Shown here piece by piece: positions 1 through 12,790 of a stretch of DNA of 64,000 nucleotides (its first letter is position 1; each line of letters begins with the position of its first letter). The translations under genes and the position numbers were made by a program. The stretch is from Aedes albopictus (lineage: Eukaryota > Arthropoda > Insecta > Diptera > Culicidae), in contig NC_085138.1 in the NCBI RefSeq assembly GCF_035046485.1, positions 330,814,421 to 330,878,420 of the forward strand. Direction: 5' to 3'. Below the pieces are notes generated by a model that worked only from the letters and a program-made list of their open reading frames with translations, had not been told where the DNA came from and ran no database searches.

Positions 1-257
1 CACTGGGACAAAGCCTGCTTCTCAGCTTAGTGTTCTATGAGCACTTCCACAGTTATTAACTGAGAGCTTCCTCTGCATATGACCATTTTGCATGTGTAGT
101 GTATATCGTGTGGCAGGCACGAAGATACTCTATGCCCAAGGAAGTCAAGGAAATTTCCTTTACGAAAAGATCCTGGACCGACCGGGAATCGAACCCGTCA
201 CCCTGAGCATGGTCATGCTGAATACCCGTGCGTTTACCGCCTCGGCTATATGGGCCC
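1..257 (-). mobile_element. tRNA-derived SINE (Feilai-like), tail cut by window edge
   Basis: Read on the minus strand, the copy starts at 257 with a tRNA-like head containing an A-box-like stretch (TAGCCGAGGCGG) and a clear B box (GGTTCGATTCCC, about 185-197). A shared non-tRNA body follows (TTTTCGTAAAGGAAATTTCC, then the TAACTGTGGAAGTGCTCAT core near 40-60). Four other copies in this window have the same order. The 3' tail, which elsewhere is GTTACGCCAAGAAG, lies beyond base 1. Such elements are Pol III transcribed and moved by LINE machinery. The family name Feilai is from memory of Aedes SINEs and is not verified. Confidence 0.85.
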
Positions 258-2925
258 TTATTCAATAAACCTAATTATTAAAATAAATTTCTTGCGAGAA
301 AGGCAACATGAATATTGAAGAGATGGATATTATTTTAGATAAAAATTCAACCTACAAGTCATACAGTAAGCAACAAACATATAATTTAAAAAAAAGATTG
401 CTAGAATTCCGGGATTAAATACAATCATAAATTATTGAGAAAATGATATCTTTAAACGCACCAAAACTGGTACAAATGTCCAAGGGAATTATTTATTTGA
501 ATTCAATTTTTACTAACAGTTTTCAGTCTTATCCAAAACCCCATCTTTCATAATATGAGCACAAATTATTATACTGAATAAGATTTGCAATAACCCCATA
601 GAAATACATAAAATATTGCGATGATTTACAGAAGTGCAAAAAACCGATGGTACGGAGAGAATAGAGACCACCGGTGCGCAAAGGCGACTGATCATTATTT
701 TACTCACATGGAAACGAACGACCGGTGCGAAAATGGGTTGATAACGAAATTAAAAATCGTTAACGACGTGCTGTTGCGTGTGTAGTATTAAGCCCACGGG
801 TGGGCTTGGTCTAAGCGATTTAAAAAAGAAGATGTACAAAGCATTGCTATTTATATAATTCTGGTTATATAATGTTTGGCAATCAAAACTTACTAATTAC
901 ATAGACCATTTTGAACAATGATCTTGTAAAGAGTGACAAGTTGAGAATAGTCTCCAATAACTGTCAATTTAAACACATATTATGCCATATAAATGTCTAT
1001 TATAGATCTATGTTTGTCACCACGACAGTGGTTTTCAGATTTTTTTAAATTTCCCCCAGGCCCCCTCTCTAGTTACGCCAATGACAGCTGGTAGTAACTT
1101 CTGAAAAATACTCCATTATCTCTAAGCAGTAATACTTCCCCAAGAAATCACTGCCTACAATGAAGAAAGTTTCCTCAGTATGAACCAGCTGGCGCTCTTC
1201 TTTTTTTAGACAAGAAACGCCTGAGGTTCTACAAAAGCAAATAAGTAAAGGGAAGGTAGAGTAAATGATGATGCAATCGCTCGTCCATTGTAGATCATAT
1301 TCGTAGGTATCACTGCATCTACACGAAGCTCGTGACACTTTCAGAGTGATAGGTGACGATGTAGCACAGATGCACTTCGGTGGAGGATTGACAGTTGACA
1401 TGAGATGCACACACACTGGAAAAAGACATATTATGTCCATAGGAAAATCAAACAACAAAATCAAAGAAAGGGTACGGGCTTCAGTAGGTCTGCTCCAAAG
1501 ACACGTTCTCCTCCATTTGGGAATTCACTTCAGGAAAATTTAGCTCCTTGATAATATTACCAATCATAAGCAGTTCAGAAGCTTGGCCAAAACCAGGACA
1601 CCTACCCTACTCGTATGTTGCTGGAACTTTTTTCTCGGCAAGTTTTTTTCTGCTTTTTACGCTTCATGTAGGAACAGTTGTACGAAGCAGATTTGAAAAC
1701 AATAGCCGGTCGGTCAACCGGCTTAATGGCCTCGATCGGTTACGGGATTCTTAACAGCCAGCGAGATGGCACGCTAGAAATGTTTCATTGAAATATGTTC
1801 AATGCACAAGATGATTGATACTATTACTTACCTGGATGGAAAAACGACATTTGGTTAGATTGTATCTCAGTAAGCTCTGTAGAACGGGATTCTGGGAGAT
1901 AGTTTTTAGCGTGTATCATCCTAAGCCGAGGGAAATGTGAGCACACAATAAAAACAACCATATTTTGTACAGTTTATTCAATGTTCTTTATTAAAGTCTT
2001 GCATTTTGTTTTTCTTCTGTCAATTAACGTCACGACTAATACCAACGATGTATAATTTCGTTATTTATTTCGATTCGGACAAAAATGCGGTTTCATATTC
2101 ATCTACTAGAGCGTACGAAGAGAGTTATCTACGCGATAGTTTTTTTTTTTTGTTGTAATTACATACACTACTATTGTTCAATCACTTTTTAAAATGCGTT
2201 AAAAGAAAACATCCATTGACGTTATTCACTCGCTCCGGTTCTCGAAGTCTAACAATATGACACAATTCGATCAACTTAACTATGAAATGAAATTATCTTA
2301 ACTGCTACGCGGTGAACCTAATACACAATTTTACACAAAGTATCAAACAACGAGTTCCCTATCAGAACAACTAAGTAAAATCAACTTAAGTAGCTTGCTG
2401 ACTAAGAGGACTTGCACTTAACGACTAAGAACTAAGAACTAAAAAGGTGTTTGTATATGTGTGTATGTTTGGGTGTCAACAGAAAATTGTTGAGTATCTC
2501 TACATATTTGGCAACGTTCGCTCAAATGTCGGGATTTGAACAAAGCTTTCGAAATATACCTAGGTTTACTAGTTTACTTTTTACAGGATACGCGCGCGTT
2601 GTTCGCTGACTACCAAGCAGTACAGTGGTCGAGATTATTCTATGTTTTGATTATTCGTTTATTAGGGCGGTTTTCGGGTGGAACTGAGAAAACAACCGAT
2701 CGTTTGAAGTGTGCAAATTTGAAATAACACTCCAGACAAACACAACAACACTCATAACAAACCGTACAAAATAATTTCGGAAAAACACAACTATGCTAAA
2801 ACATTTGCTTATACAATTGACACATAATTTTAAAATGCTCGCAACATTTCTGAAATAGTTAAATGGTGATTTTGATTAAACTGTTAAATATCCATTGAAC
2901 TGAAGCTCCTACTTCTTTAGAGAGT
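258..2925. other. unassigned AT-rich DNA
   Basis: No recognisable exon, RNA gene or transposon protein was found on either strand. The open frames here (the longest is about 131 codons, 1069-1464 minus) show no familiar motifs. A stretch near 1262-1320 resembles one near 32487-32545 (ATGATG...CTCGTCCA...), so at least part is dispersed repeat. Confidence 0.5.
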
Positions 2926-5900
2926 TTCATCCGGCATTCCTCCAGGTGTTCTTTCCGAGATTTTTTTAGAAGCTCATTTCAGAATTCTTCCAGAAATGTC
3001 TTTCAAGACTCCTCCTAGAGCTTCTTCCGAGATGCTTCAGGAGGTTCCTTCTAGGATTTTTCAAAGCTATTCCTTCAGGATTTATTCCATGAATTTCATC
3101 CTAGGGTTCTTCCCGAAGGCTGCTTCAAAAGTTACTTCCGGAATTCTCCAAAGAGTTCCGAGATTCGTCCTGTAATTCCTCTCGGGATTCCACAAGGCTT
3201 TCTTTTTGGTAATTCCTTAGATTGTTCCTTCTTGGATTCTTTCGTATGCTCTTTCCTGAATTATTTCAGGAATTACCTGTATTGTTCCAGGAGTTTTTTT
3301 TTAATTTCTTCAAAAGTTCCTTCCGCGATGCCTCCGGGAGTCCATTGCGGGGATTCCTCAAGGAAATCTTTCCAGGATTCCTGCAGGACTTTCATACGGA
3401 ATTCCTCTAGGAGTTCCTTGTGGGATTTACAGGAGTTCGTTCTGGAATTCTTCCAGGATTCATTTAGATGTTCCTTCCAGGAGTCTTCTAGGAGTTTCTT
3501 CTATTTCCTTCAAAAGTTCCTTCCGGGATAAGTCCAGGAGTTTCTTCCGAATTCCTTCCTGATCTTTCTTCAATTCTTTCAGATATTCCTTATGGGATTC
3601 CTCCAAAACATCTTACCTGGATTTTCCAGGACTTTTTTTTTCAATTCCTCCAGAAGTTCTTTCCGAAATGCCTCCGGGAGTTCTTTCCGAGACTCCTTCC
3701 GGAGTTTGATCCGGAAATCCTGCAGGAGTTCATTCAAGAAGTTCCTTCTGTGATTCGTACAGGAGTTTTTTCTAGGATTCTTCCAGGAATCATTCAAGAG
3801 TTTCTTCCTGGAGTCATCCAGGATACCTCCATAAGTTCCCTCCGGAATTCCTCCAAGAGTTACTCCCATGATGCTTTCAGAAGTTTCTGCTGGGATTCCT
3901 CCAGAACATCTGACCTAGATTCTTTCAGGATATCTTCTGGAGTTTTTTTTCTGGGATTCCTAATGGATTTAGATGGGTGATTTCTGAATTCATCCAAAAA
4001 AAATATCTGCAATAATTTCTTGAAAGCAGCTCAGGAAGGAATCCCGAAAGGAACTCCTGAAGGAAACTCGCCATGAACTTCTGGTAGAATCCCAGAAGGA
4101 TCTCCTGGAGAAATCCTGGAAATTACAGGGGTTCCTGGAGGTATTTATTCTGAAAGAAATTCCAGGAAAGAAATCTTAGTGGAACTCTGGGATGAACGTT
4201 GGAAGGATCTCTTAGAGAAATCCTGGAAGGAATTTTTGGAGGAACTCCTGGAGGAACTCCATAGAAATTTCGAAAGGAATTCCTGGAGCTATCGCGGAAG
4301 GAGCTTCTGGAAGAATCCCGGAAAGAATTCCTGGAAACATTCCGGAAGGAACTTCTAGAGGAACTAGGAAAAACCCTACTGGAAAAAATCCAGGTATGAT
4401 GTTCTAAAGGAATCCCAGAAGAAATCCATGAAAGAATTCAAGAATGAGCATTCGACGGAATCCAAAACATCTAGTTACGTTTTGGAAAAACTCCTGGAGA
4501 AATTTATGAAAGTCCTTGCTAAATTCCGTGAAAAACTATTTAAGAAATCTCGTAAAGAACTAATTTAGGAATTTCAGGAGGAACATTTGAGGATATCCCA
4601 GGAGGAATTTCTGAAGGAACTGTTTCATAAGTACCAGAGGGTACTCCTTATGAAATTCCGGCATCGGCAGGAACTTCCGGTAACATTATCTGGAAAAATC
4701 CTGAAACAATCCCAGAACTTCTGGAGAAATTACCGAAGGTACTCTCAGAGAAATCCCAGAAAGCACCCTCTAAGGAATCCCGTTAGGATCTCAAGGAGGA
4801 ATTCAGGAAGAAACTCCGGGAAGAATCTATGAAAAAAAAGAGGAACTCCAGGAGGAATTTCTTAAGGAATTATTTTAGGAATCTCAGAAGGAACACAATG
4901 AGGAATCCCAGAACAAACTCCTAGAGGATCCCAGAAAGGTTTCCAGGAGGAATTCACGAAGGAAATCCTTGAGGAATCCCGGAAGGAGCACCTGAAGAAA
5001 TTCTGGAAGAAACTCCTAGAGGTATCTAGGAAAAAACTCTTCGAGGAATCTCTGAAGAAACTCCTGGAAAAATCCCGTAAAGAGCTTCTGGAAGAGTTCC
5101 GGAAGGAGCACCTGGAGGATTTCCAAAAAGACAATCTAGAGAAATCCCGGGAATACTCCTGGAAAAATCCCGACAAGAACTCCTGGAGGAATCCTGGGAG
5201 GAACTCCTTGAGGAATACAGGAAGGAATTTCTGAAAGAATCCTGGAAGTTCTTTTGAATAAATTTCTTTCAGATATGGATAAATCTCTGATAGAAATTCT
5301 TAGAGAAATCCTATAAGGGTCTTCTGGAGGAATCCCAAAACAAACTTTTATAAGAATTCTGAAAACATTTCTTGACCTTTGGAAGAAATTTCCACGAGCC
5401 CGAGATGTGACTTTTGGAGGAATCACGGACACAATTACTGAGCAAATTCTGAAGGAATTCTCGGAATTCTTTTTTGATGGAACTGCGAACTTGTGTGAAT
5501 TTTTCAAAACGAGCTTCTGCAAGAACCTCAGAAGGAATTCTTGGAGAAATACCAGAAAACGAATTTGTTTTTAAGATTCATCAAGATATTTTCCTTTCCA
5601 AATTGCTCCAAGTGTTTCTCCAATGTTTTTTTTCAGAATTTTCTACGGGAATTCATCCAAGATTTTCTTCCGAAACTGCTCCTGAAATTCCATCTGATAT
5701 TTATCTGGGAGTTTCTTCTGGGGTCTCACTAAATAGTATTTATAGGATTTCTCCAAAAGTTTTTTTTATTCATCTGTCATTTTTTTCAGAAAATTTAACT
5801 GGGGTAGGTTCAATAACTTCTCCTGGAGTTCCTTTTTTGGTATTTGTGAATATGGTTCATCTGGCACTTTGATTTTAAATCATATTACGTGCTGGATTCT

Positions 5901-8112
5901 TTATATAATCGTCTTACAAATATTTCCAGGTTTTCTTACTGCATTTCATTCTGAAGATTAGCCTGGGATTCCTCCAGAAGTTCCTTCAAGCATTTTTCCG
6001 GGTAAATGAGGAATATCTGGGATTCCTCCAGAAGTTCCTTCTAGCAATTTAACAGGTGAATGAGAAATGCCACTTCTCTCCTGAGAAATGTCACAGGAAA
6101 AATCCGTATTCATTCGTTACTAACAACTGCTAGCAGCGGTTAGAAGCGGTTAACGGCAAATAGCAGGAAATTCTCCTTGTCCAGGAATTTTTTCTGGAAA
6201 TCGTCCAGAGGAACCTTCTGCAAATCCTTAAGAAGATTTTTCAGAAAATACTCCAGAAATTCCTTCATTGAGCCCTCCTGATGTTTCAGGGTGTCTACTC
6301 ATTGGTCATTTTTTATTTCGAAAAATACATTATTTCTAAATTTCTCCAAGATTTCTCCTGGGTTAATTACATGAAATTAGTGTGACATTTCTATCGAAAA
6401 CTTCTTTTAAAAAGGAATGACATTCAAACACTCATTCCTAATATAAACTCTTTCGCAATTTCACACAAAATTCTTCCCAGGAGTTCTTGAAACCAATATT
6501 ATTTCCTCTTAAAGTTTGCCAGAGATTTTTTTGGGATTTCTCCATTTCTCTTGATTTTCCATCCAGAGGTTGTTTTACGAATTCGGGATTTCCGAAAGTT
6601 GCTCCTGGGATTTCCACTAAAGTTCGTCCCAGAATTTCTGCTGGAGTATCTCTCGGTGTTTTTGCCAAAAGTTGATCCATGCAAAACATAGCAAAAGTTC
6701 CTTCATGAATTTCTCTTGGTGCTTTTCCGGTAAAGCTTTCCAACAATTTCTCTCGGGATTTTTGTGAGACATTCACACAAGTTCTTCCAGGACATTTCAC
6801 TTGGATTTCCTCGCGCGATTTCGTCCGTAGTTTCTTCCGGGATTTCCGTTAGACATTTTTACAGTTGAATTTCTTTGTTATTTCCTCGCAGGATTACTCC
6901 CTGAACTTTTTCCCAAGATGTTTCACCTTTTTAAAGAATTTCTTCTGAAGTTCCCCTCGAGTTTTGAAAGATTTACGCTGTAATTTTTCCGATATTTCTC
7001 CGTGAATTTCTTACAAGGAACATTCCGGAGAAAATCTCTCGGAAAAATCGCCGCAAGAACTCAGGGATCAACTATTAAAGAAATCCCTAAAAGAGGTTTC
7101 CAGAATCTGAGGACAATTTCTGGTAGGGATTCCGGGAAAACCTCTGCGAATATCCCGAGTTAAACAAAATTTAATGCTGATCACTGCAAGCAACATCTAC
7201 AAGGATAAGCCTGAAAAATGCTTCGAAAGAAATCACGGGAAGAGCTCCAATACCAGCGAAACCTCCCGCAGAAGTTCCAGAAAACACTGCGTAAAATAAT
7301 TGGAAGAAAGTGCAGGGTAAATTCAGATTAGCTTTGAGAGACATCCTAGGACCTACATCAGAATTTTCTGAGAGAAATCCCGTGAGAAACTCCGAGAAAC
7401 CCTTTGGTAACACTTCAAAAGAAATCTAAAAAGAAGCTTTCGGAGATGTACCAGCTAAAACTTCTGTAGAAATCCAAGGAAAAACTCTAGAAGAAAGCCC
7501 ACGGATATTTCTTGAAAAAATTACAGGATAAACTTTGGGGAAGAAATCACAGGAGGAACTCCAGTAGATAATTCGTGAATAATTCCTTAAGAAATCCTTG
7601 GAGGATCTCCAGGTGAAATCCCAGGAATAGTCTCTGTAATAACGCAGAGAGAACTCACAGGAAGATCTCCTAGAGAAATCCCAAGAGGATATGGAAAAAA
7701 ATGCGAAAATCCTTCAACAGAAATCCCGAGAGAAACTCCGCCACGACATCTGCGATGTATCCTTAGAGGAACTTATGTGGAGATTCCGAGATTATTTCTC
7801 GTAGAAATCTCAAGAAAAAGTGCTTGAGCAAAACGCAGGAGGAATCCCACGAAGGACTCTAGGTGCATTACTGGAAAAACCTCTGGAAGATATTATGGAC
7901 AGAAATTCTGTATGAACCCCGTAGGAAATTTCAGGGAAAAAACGGTCGGAGTTTAGGAACCCTGGCAGAATCACATAGACACAAGACATCTTGTGAGAAC
8001 TTCTGGGAGACATTACAAGAGGAATTTCTAGAGCAATCCCCTGACGGAATTTCAAGAAAAACCCTTGTGGCGGAGTTTCTAGAGGGATTTTAACATCCAA
8101 ATTCATCCGCAC
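2925..8112. repeat. degenerate CTCCAGGAATTCCTT-like repeat tract with orientation blocks
   Basis: About 5 kb is built from loosely repeated units of roughly 24-35 bp, with the core written as TTCCTCCAGGAGTTCCTTC or its complement GGAACTCCTGGAGGAATCC. Orientation switches in blocks: pyrimidine-rich on the plus strand at about 2925-3990, complement at about 4020-5470, pyrimidine-rich at about 5530-6990, complement at about 7010-8112. Open frames of 60-130 codons on both strands (rich in Phe/Ser/Arg or Glu/Leu/Lys) come from the repeat and carry no domain. Related degenerate tracts recur across the window. It is not a sharp satellite, because units are highly diverged and of variable length. Confidence 0.75.
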
Positions 8113-8127
8113 ACCTTATCTGAATTG

Positions 8128-8343
8128 GGGTCTCCAGTTAGCCTAATGGTTAAGGCTTAGGATCGCCAATCCGACTCCCTGGGCATAGTGTATCATTGTA
8201 CTTGCCTCACAATATACAAATTCATGCAATGGCAGGCAAAGAAAGCCCTTCAATTAATAACTGTGGAAGTGCTCAAAGAACACTAAGTTGAAGTGAGGCA
8301 GGCCAAGTCCCAATGAGGACGTAGAGCCATAAAGTAGAAGAAG
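8128..8343 (+). mobile_element. SINE, variant head, with perfect 15-bp target duplication
   Basis: The element starts GGGTCTCCAGTTAGCCTAATGG, with an A-box-like TAGCCTAATGG, and ends in an AGTAGAAGAAG tail. Both sides carry the same 15 bases, ACCTTATCTGAATTG (8113-8127 and 8344-8358), a target-primed reverse transcription signature. The 3' half (TTAATAACTGTGGAAGTGC... to GAGGACGT) is shared with the Feilai-like SINEs, but the tRNA-like head differs and no good B box is present between the A box and body. An internal deletion of the head is likely. Confidence 0.88.
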
Positions 8344-8579
8344 ACCTTATCTGAATTGTCGGCTTGCCGGAAATATCTGCTGGATATAGGAAGGATCCAG
8401 AGGATTCCCAACGTTATCATGAAACCACAAGCTTTCAGTAAGAACCTTCAGCATTACCGAAAATATTTGTTTTGATAATTCTGACCACAAACACACGAAA
8501 ATAAAGCTCATGTTCAAAAGACGTAAACACAACTTTTTCCGTGTAGTAGACAATCTGTGTTTCTTACGGAAATCTTCCA

Positions 8580-9005
8580 GGAGTTGTTTCTGGCAATCCT
8601 TAAAAAGTTTGATACAAGCCTTCCGAAGTTCCTGTCGAAATACGTAGATCGAATTCGGATCCTAGACTAAACTCCTGTAGACTAGACTGAAATCCCTAAT
8701 GAAGCTTCTCATGAACTTCGTGGAGTCATCCCCAAAAGAAGCTCATGAAGGCATGTGAAGGAACGTGCAAAAGGCATCCAAGGTGGAACTTCGTGGATGG
8801 ATCCCCAGCAGCAACTCCTGAAGGAATCCTAGCTGGTGTTTCTGGAATGATATACTGATGGAATTCCTGGAGGAATCCCCAGATAAAATTTCTGTAGGAA
8901 TTAACTGGCGTTCCTGGGTGATTGTCTAGCTAGATGGTATGCCTGGCGCAGTCCACAGATGGGGTTCCTGAATGAAACTCTAAAAGGAACGTCTGGAGTA
9001 ATCCA
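8580..9005. repeat. degenerate CTCCAGGAATTCCTT-like repeat, continued
   Basis: The same loosely repeated GGAATTCCTGGAGGAATCCC-like units continue after the SINE at 8128-8343, mostly in the purine-rich orientation on the plus strand. No coding content. Confidence 0.6.
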
Positions 9006-9571
9006 AAATGGCACTAAAAGTCAGATTTAATGTGAAAACCGTGTGATTTCCATATTTGGACGGGATGATATTTGTTTTGCAGAGAAAGCCCCGGAAGTTC
9101 CGTTCGTTCGTTCTTTGCTCTAACAAAACTTCTTTAAGTAGTGTCAAATGGCGTCAGAAACAGAACTTTTTCGGTCTATTAAAACAACTGTTCCTCCAAT
9201 TGAATCGATAGAGTATAACATCGATAAGAGATTCAGTAATAGAAAAAAAAAAACGCTCCTGGTATCGCTATGCACTTTTTTTATACATTTGAGAGTGAAA
9301 TCAAGTCTGTACACTTCACACGTTTTGTTTTCTCAGTTTTTTGTTTCGCTGGTATCTATTCTACGAGGAGAGCATGAGTCGATAGTTTGTTTGTTTTTTT
9401 TTTGGACCTTACTTTCGGGCGGTCATCCATAAAGCTAACACACTCATAAACTCTCTAACGGTTCGCGAAAAACAGGTGTTACGGGGTTTGTTGGTATACA
9501 ATATGGTTAGAAATCTCATTCCGATTCTCCAGCATCGTGGATGACCCATTCTTAATTTCCCCTCTTCTCTA
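9006..9571 (-). other. presumed 3' UTR and downstream flank of the Frizzled gene
   Basis: This lies immediately 3' of the stop codon of the terminal Frizzled exon on the minus strand. It is AT-rich with long T runs and no frame of interest. I could not place a convincing AATAAA signal on the minus strand close to the stop, so the transcript end is unknown. Confidence 0.35.
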
Positions 9572-10110
9572 CTAAACATAAGCTCCCCGGCTCCGGGCGT
9601 CCTTACCTTGCAGCCGTTCGGCAAACTGCCTCCAGCTGACCACGGTTTTGCCGGACCACAGCCAAACGCTCGACGTCACCCCGACCAGCATCGAGCACAC
9701 GTACTTCGCCATGTAAATGTGAAAGATCGGTTTCTCCTCCTCCGGAACCATGTTGCTGTTGTACTTGGTGGCCGGGCAGGGAATCGAAAAAATCTTACAC
9801 ATTGCCCGGTTCCACTGGATCATCCATTCGTCGAAATTATAATACTCGTAGAACAAACAGCCCAAGTAGCCCAGCGCCGGCAGGATGAACAGCCCGCTAA
9901 AGAATCCAATCCTCAGCATCAGCCGTTCCAGCTTGTCCGTTCGGGTGCCGTCGTGCTTCATCACCGTCCGAATGCGGAACAGGGACACGAACCCGGCCAG
10001 CAGGAATATCGCTCCCAGCGAAAGGTAGATGCACAGCGGAATCAGCAGGAACATGGCCAACGAGTGAGTGTCCAGTTGGCCCACGAAGCACACCCCGGAC
10101 AGGACGTCAC
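9572..10110 (-). CDS. fz4: Frizzled-4-like Wnt receptor, terminal exon (TM5-TM7 and tail)
   Basis: This exon encodes the end of the Frizzled seven-pass domain. The acceptor is CCGCACAG just upstream of 10110, and the first two bases complete a Gly codon begun in the 22274-22499 exon. About 178 residues follow: an ECL2 Cys (GVCFVG), TM5, the ICL3 signature DGTRTDKLERLM, TM6, TM7 and, after it, KTVVSW, the KTxxxW motif that binds the Dishevelled PDZ domain. The frame ends with a short tail finishing AYV, plausible as a PDZ ligand. The receptor acts at the plasma membrane in Wnt signalling. A consensus donor (AAG|GTAAGG, junction at 9607/9606) lies ten codons before the stop, so splicing to a further exon is possible. 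I prefer the stop because short tails of this kind are usual in Frizzled-4-type proteins. Family certain; subtype inferred. Confidence 0.93.
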
Positions 10111-12637
10111 CTGTGCGGAACGAAATGGGAGGGGAAAAAAGAAGGGAAAAATGTTAATTTCTGTTATTACGGTTGTGGAGTTCAGTGATATCAACCGCTG
10201 CGCGATGGTGGGACAAGGGCCTGTCATCAACGGTTAGCAATGAGAAGAGCTGTTCTGACATTGTTGACATGCTTGGTTGGATGGATCGGATGGATGGCAG
10301 TGCCTGGCCTGGCCAGTCTGGGTTACATTTACATGCTAATTAGCTGCTATTATGTAACCTTCAGTTGGGGCAGGTCGCTTAATTCAGCAGCGAAGGAATT
10401 GATTACAATGTAAAACCTTGATTAGTTCTGCATTCCACTGGAATTGTTTAAAGGTGGGGTATGCTGGGATACTGTGACCTTCTGTGACAGACAGATGGTG
10501 GTACAAATCCACACAACTAGGTATATAAAAGTTGAGAATTGTTATATTCTTCTTCAAGGGAAAATAATGCATCTTTGCGTATGAGGCACCTATAACATGA
10601 AGAAGCAGTTAAAATTTCTAAATACATACGTATTTATAAAGAAACCGATTTCAAAAATTTACTTCGTTATTTAATAAAAACATAACAACAAAACGGAGAA
10701 AATGCATCTAGTTTAGATATGTCAATCTTAAAAGTTTTTATGAATATGTTTCTATTTTTACGAAAGTCCGCCCTGATGGTTTACCAGATGGTCACCCAGA
10801 ACGTCCTATAGCATCCCATCTTCAATTTAAATTTATGCCGGTGTTAATGCACAGAGCGTAAAATCAATTAATGCATCCCTTTTCTTGGACTGCGGCAGTA
10901 GTTGTTATACGCAGACCTCAGAATGACCGCGCAGACGAACCCTTTCGATGACCAGTAAAAGACCTATAGCAATCATTGTTAAGTATGCCCGACTCGTCAT
11001 TTGCGTGTCATAAATTCTGGTGTTCCTGTCAAGGGAGCGAATGAAAAAAAAAACAGACTTATCTACGCTGCTGGTTTTACGATCACTTTGCGAAGCCACT
11101 CCGAAATGAAGAGATACCTAGGAAACCACTTTTGTTGTTCGGAGGTTGACGGTTTTAACTACCCCTAATCATTACGTTTGTTTGCAATGTAAATGATCGT
11201 ATGAAAGATGATGGATGGAGTTTTTTTTTCTTTACCAACATAATCTACTCCAAAACCGAGTAGTGAATATTAACGTCAGGCATGATATGCAGCAAGGTCA
11301 GATCAATTTTATGGCGTTTAACATTTGTACTTGCCTCATGGAAGATTGATGAAGCACGTAATTTTATAAGCTAATATCAGCTAGGCATTGAGTCAATATC
11401 TTACGGATATTATACAGGACAGTTCCAAGGGCTTCTAGGAGTACTACTTACAGTAAATTGGCCAAGTTTGTAAACCAATGAAATCCCAGTGGTTTCGGAA
11501 TCTACGGATTGGACATGCGGATAGCTACCAAGTGGAGCAGTGAAACCAAATGCAGTAGTTCCCAACAGAGAAGTAACAGTACACGTCTTATTAATATTAT
11601 TATCTCGCGACAGATATTACCTGATGCTTTTTTTTTTGGAATTCATGATGGCGTTAAACGAGTAGATGTTGAATGCCGGACATTGATTTCCAATATCTAA
11701 TCAGTCAAACAGGTCTCGAAGAACCAACATTACATAAGCTCACGTTATTAATTACGGTAAAAGCATTACAATGATTGTAATCAGTAGTTCACTGGGATCA
11801 AAAGGGACTTCAGACTTTTCTAAGCCATCAAATCGTTATGAGTCTCGGATCTCACGTTCCTTTGCCATTTTCCTCATTCAGCGTACAAAATACGTTCAAA
11901 TCTTCTTTTTGACGGCAACGATAGCCCTCGTAATCCATGTTGGCGTCGGTCGACCTATGGACACCTTCGGGAACAGTTGCTCTTCATGTTTCGGTCCCAA
12001 GTCTATCGGGACACTGTAACTATGTTTTTTTTTCGACGAAGTGATCCATTAGTTAAAATATTTTTGCCCTCATGGAATTCAACTAGCAATTTACTTTTAT
12101 TATTATAATATTATTCTAGAAAGATTCTGGTTTTCTCAATCTAAGGAATTCAAATGATTAAGTTTTCATTGCCTGACGTTTCGGCCTGATTTATTTGGCC
12201 TTTTTCAAGGGTTAAATTGTCCATCTTTTTTTTAACAAGAGTGCAGAAACAAAAAAAAAACACACAAACAGCTTGAAACAAGACCAAATAAATCATTCCC
12301 TAGACCGAGAAAACCAGAGTCTCCGTAGCATACAACTTCTAGTCAAAAAGCTCAAGCAAAACCATTGCTATTATTATTATTCTACTTGACGCAACGTCCT
12401 CATTGGGGTCAGTGGTGTAAACGAGGTTACTCCAAGTTACTTACTGAATAACGAGCTCTCCAGATAAAAAATACGCTACTATGGAAAAGCGCTCTCATAA
12501 ACATACAACATAACCTTTTAAAGATTTGCAAATTTTTAGGGCCTTTATTTTAAATTAAGATTATTTGTTTATAAATTCGGTCATCTTGTTTTATTTTTAT
12601 TAACGATATTTTTAAACCAGGGTTAGTTCATCTCGGG

Positions 12638-12772
12638 GCCCACGTTTTACTACCCTTTCGAAGGAAGGCATAGGAACTCATGTTTTGTGAGTTTGTCGGG
12701 AGTGGGATTCGAATCCAGGTCCTCGGCGAAACAGGCACGTGCTTTGACAATCACACCAGGTCCGCTCCTAAT
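12638..12772 (-). mobile_element. tRNA-derived SINE, third family
   Basis: On the minus strand from 12772 the sequence runs GGAGCGGACCTGGTGTGATT, then GGACCTGGATTCGAATCCCA, giving A-box-like and clear B-box-like Pol III promoter elements with tRNA-like spacing. A short body ends near 12638. The head differs from the other SINE families here. Target duplications were not identified. Confidence 0.6.
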
Positions 12773-12790
12773 GCATTATAATTTATATTG

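Noticed and set aside
1069..1464. 131-codon minus-strand frame with several cysteines
   Set aside because: Checked as a possible Frizzled cysteine-rich domain or secreted protein; spacing does not fit and it lies 3' of the gene.
3222..6800. many Phe/Ser- or Glu/Lys-rich frames of 60-130 codons
   Set aside because: They arise from degenerate CTCCAGGAATTCC repeats; no start context, domain or splice support.
9608..10237. 209-codon plus-strand frame
   Set aside because: It is the antisense shadow of the Frizzled terminal exon; composition mirrors the minus-strand membrane segments.
12397..12425. fragment resembling the SINE 3' end (CGCAACGTCCTCATTGGGG)
   Set aside because: Too short to assign and no target duplication seen.
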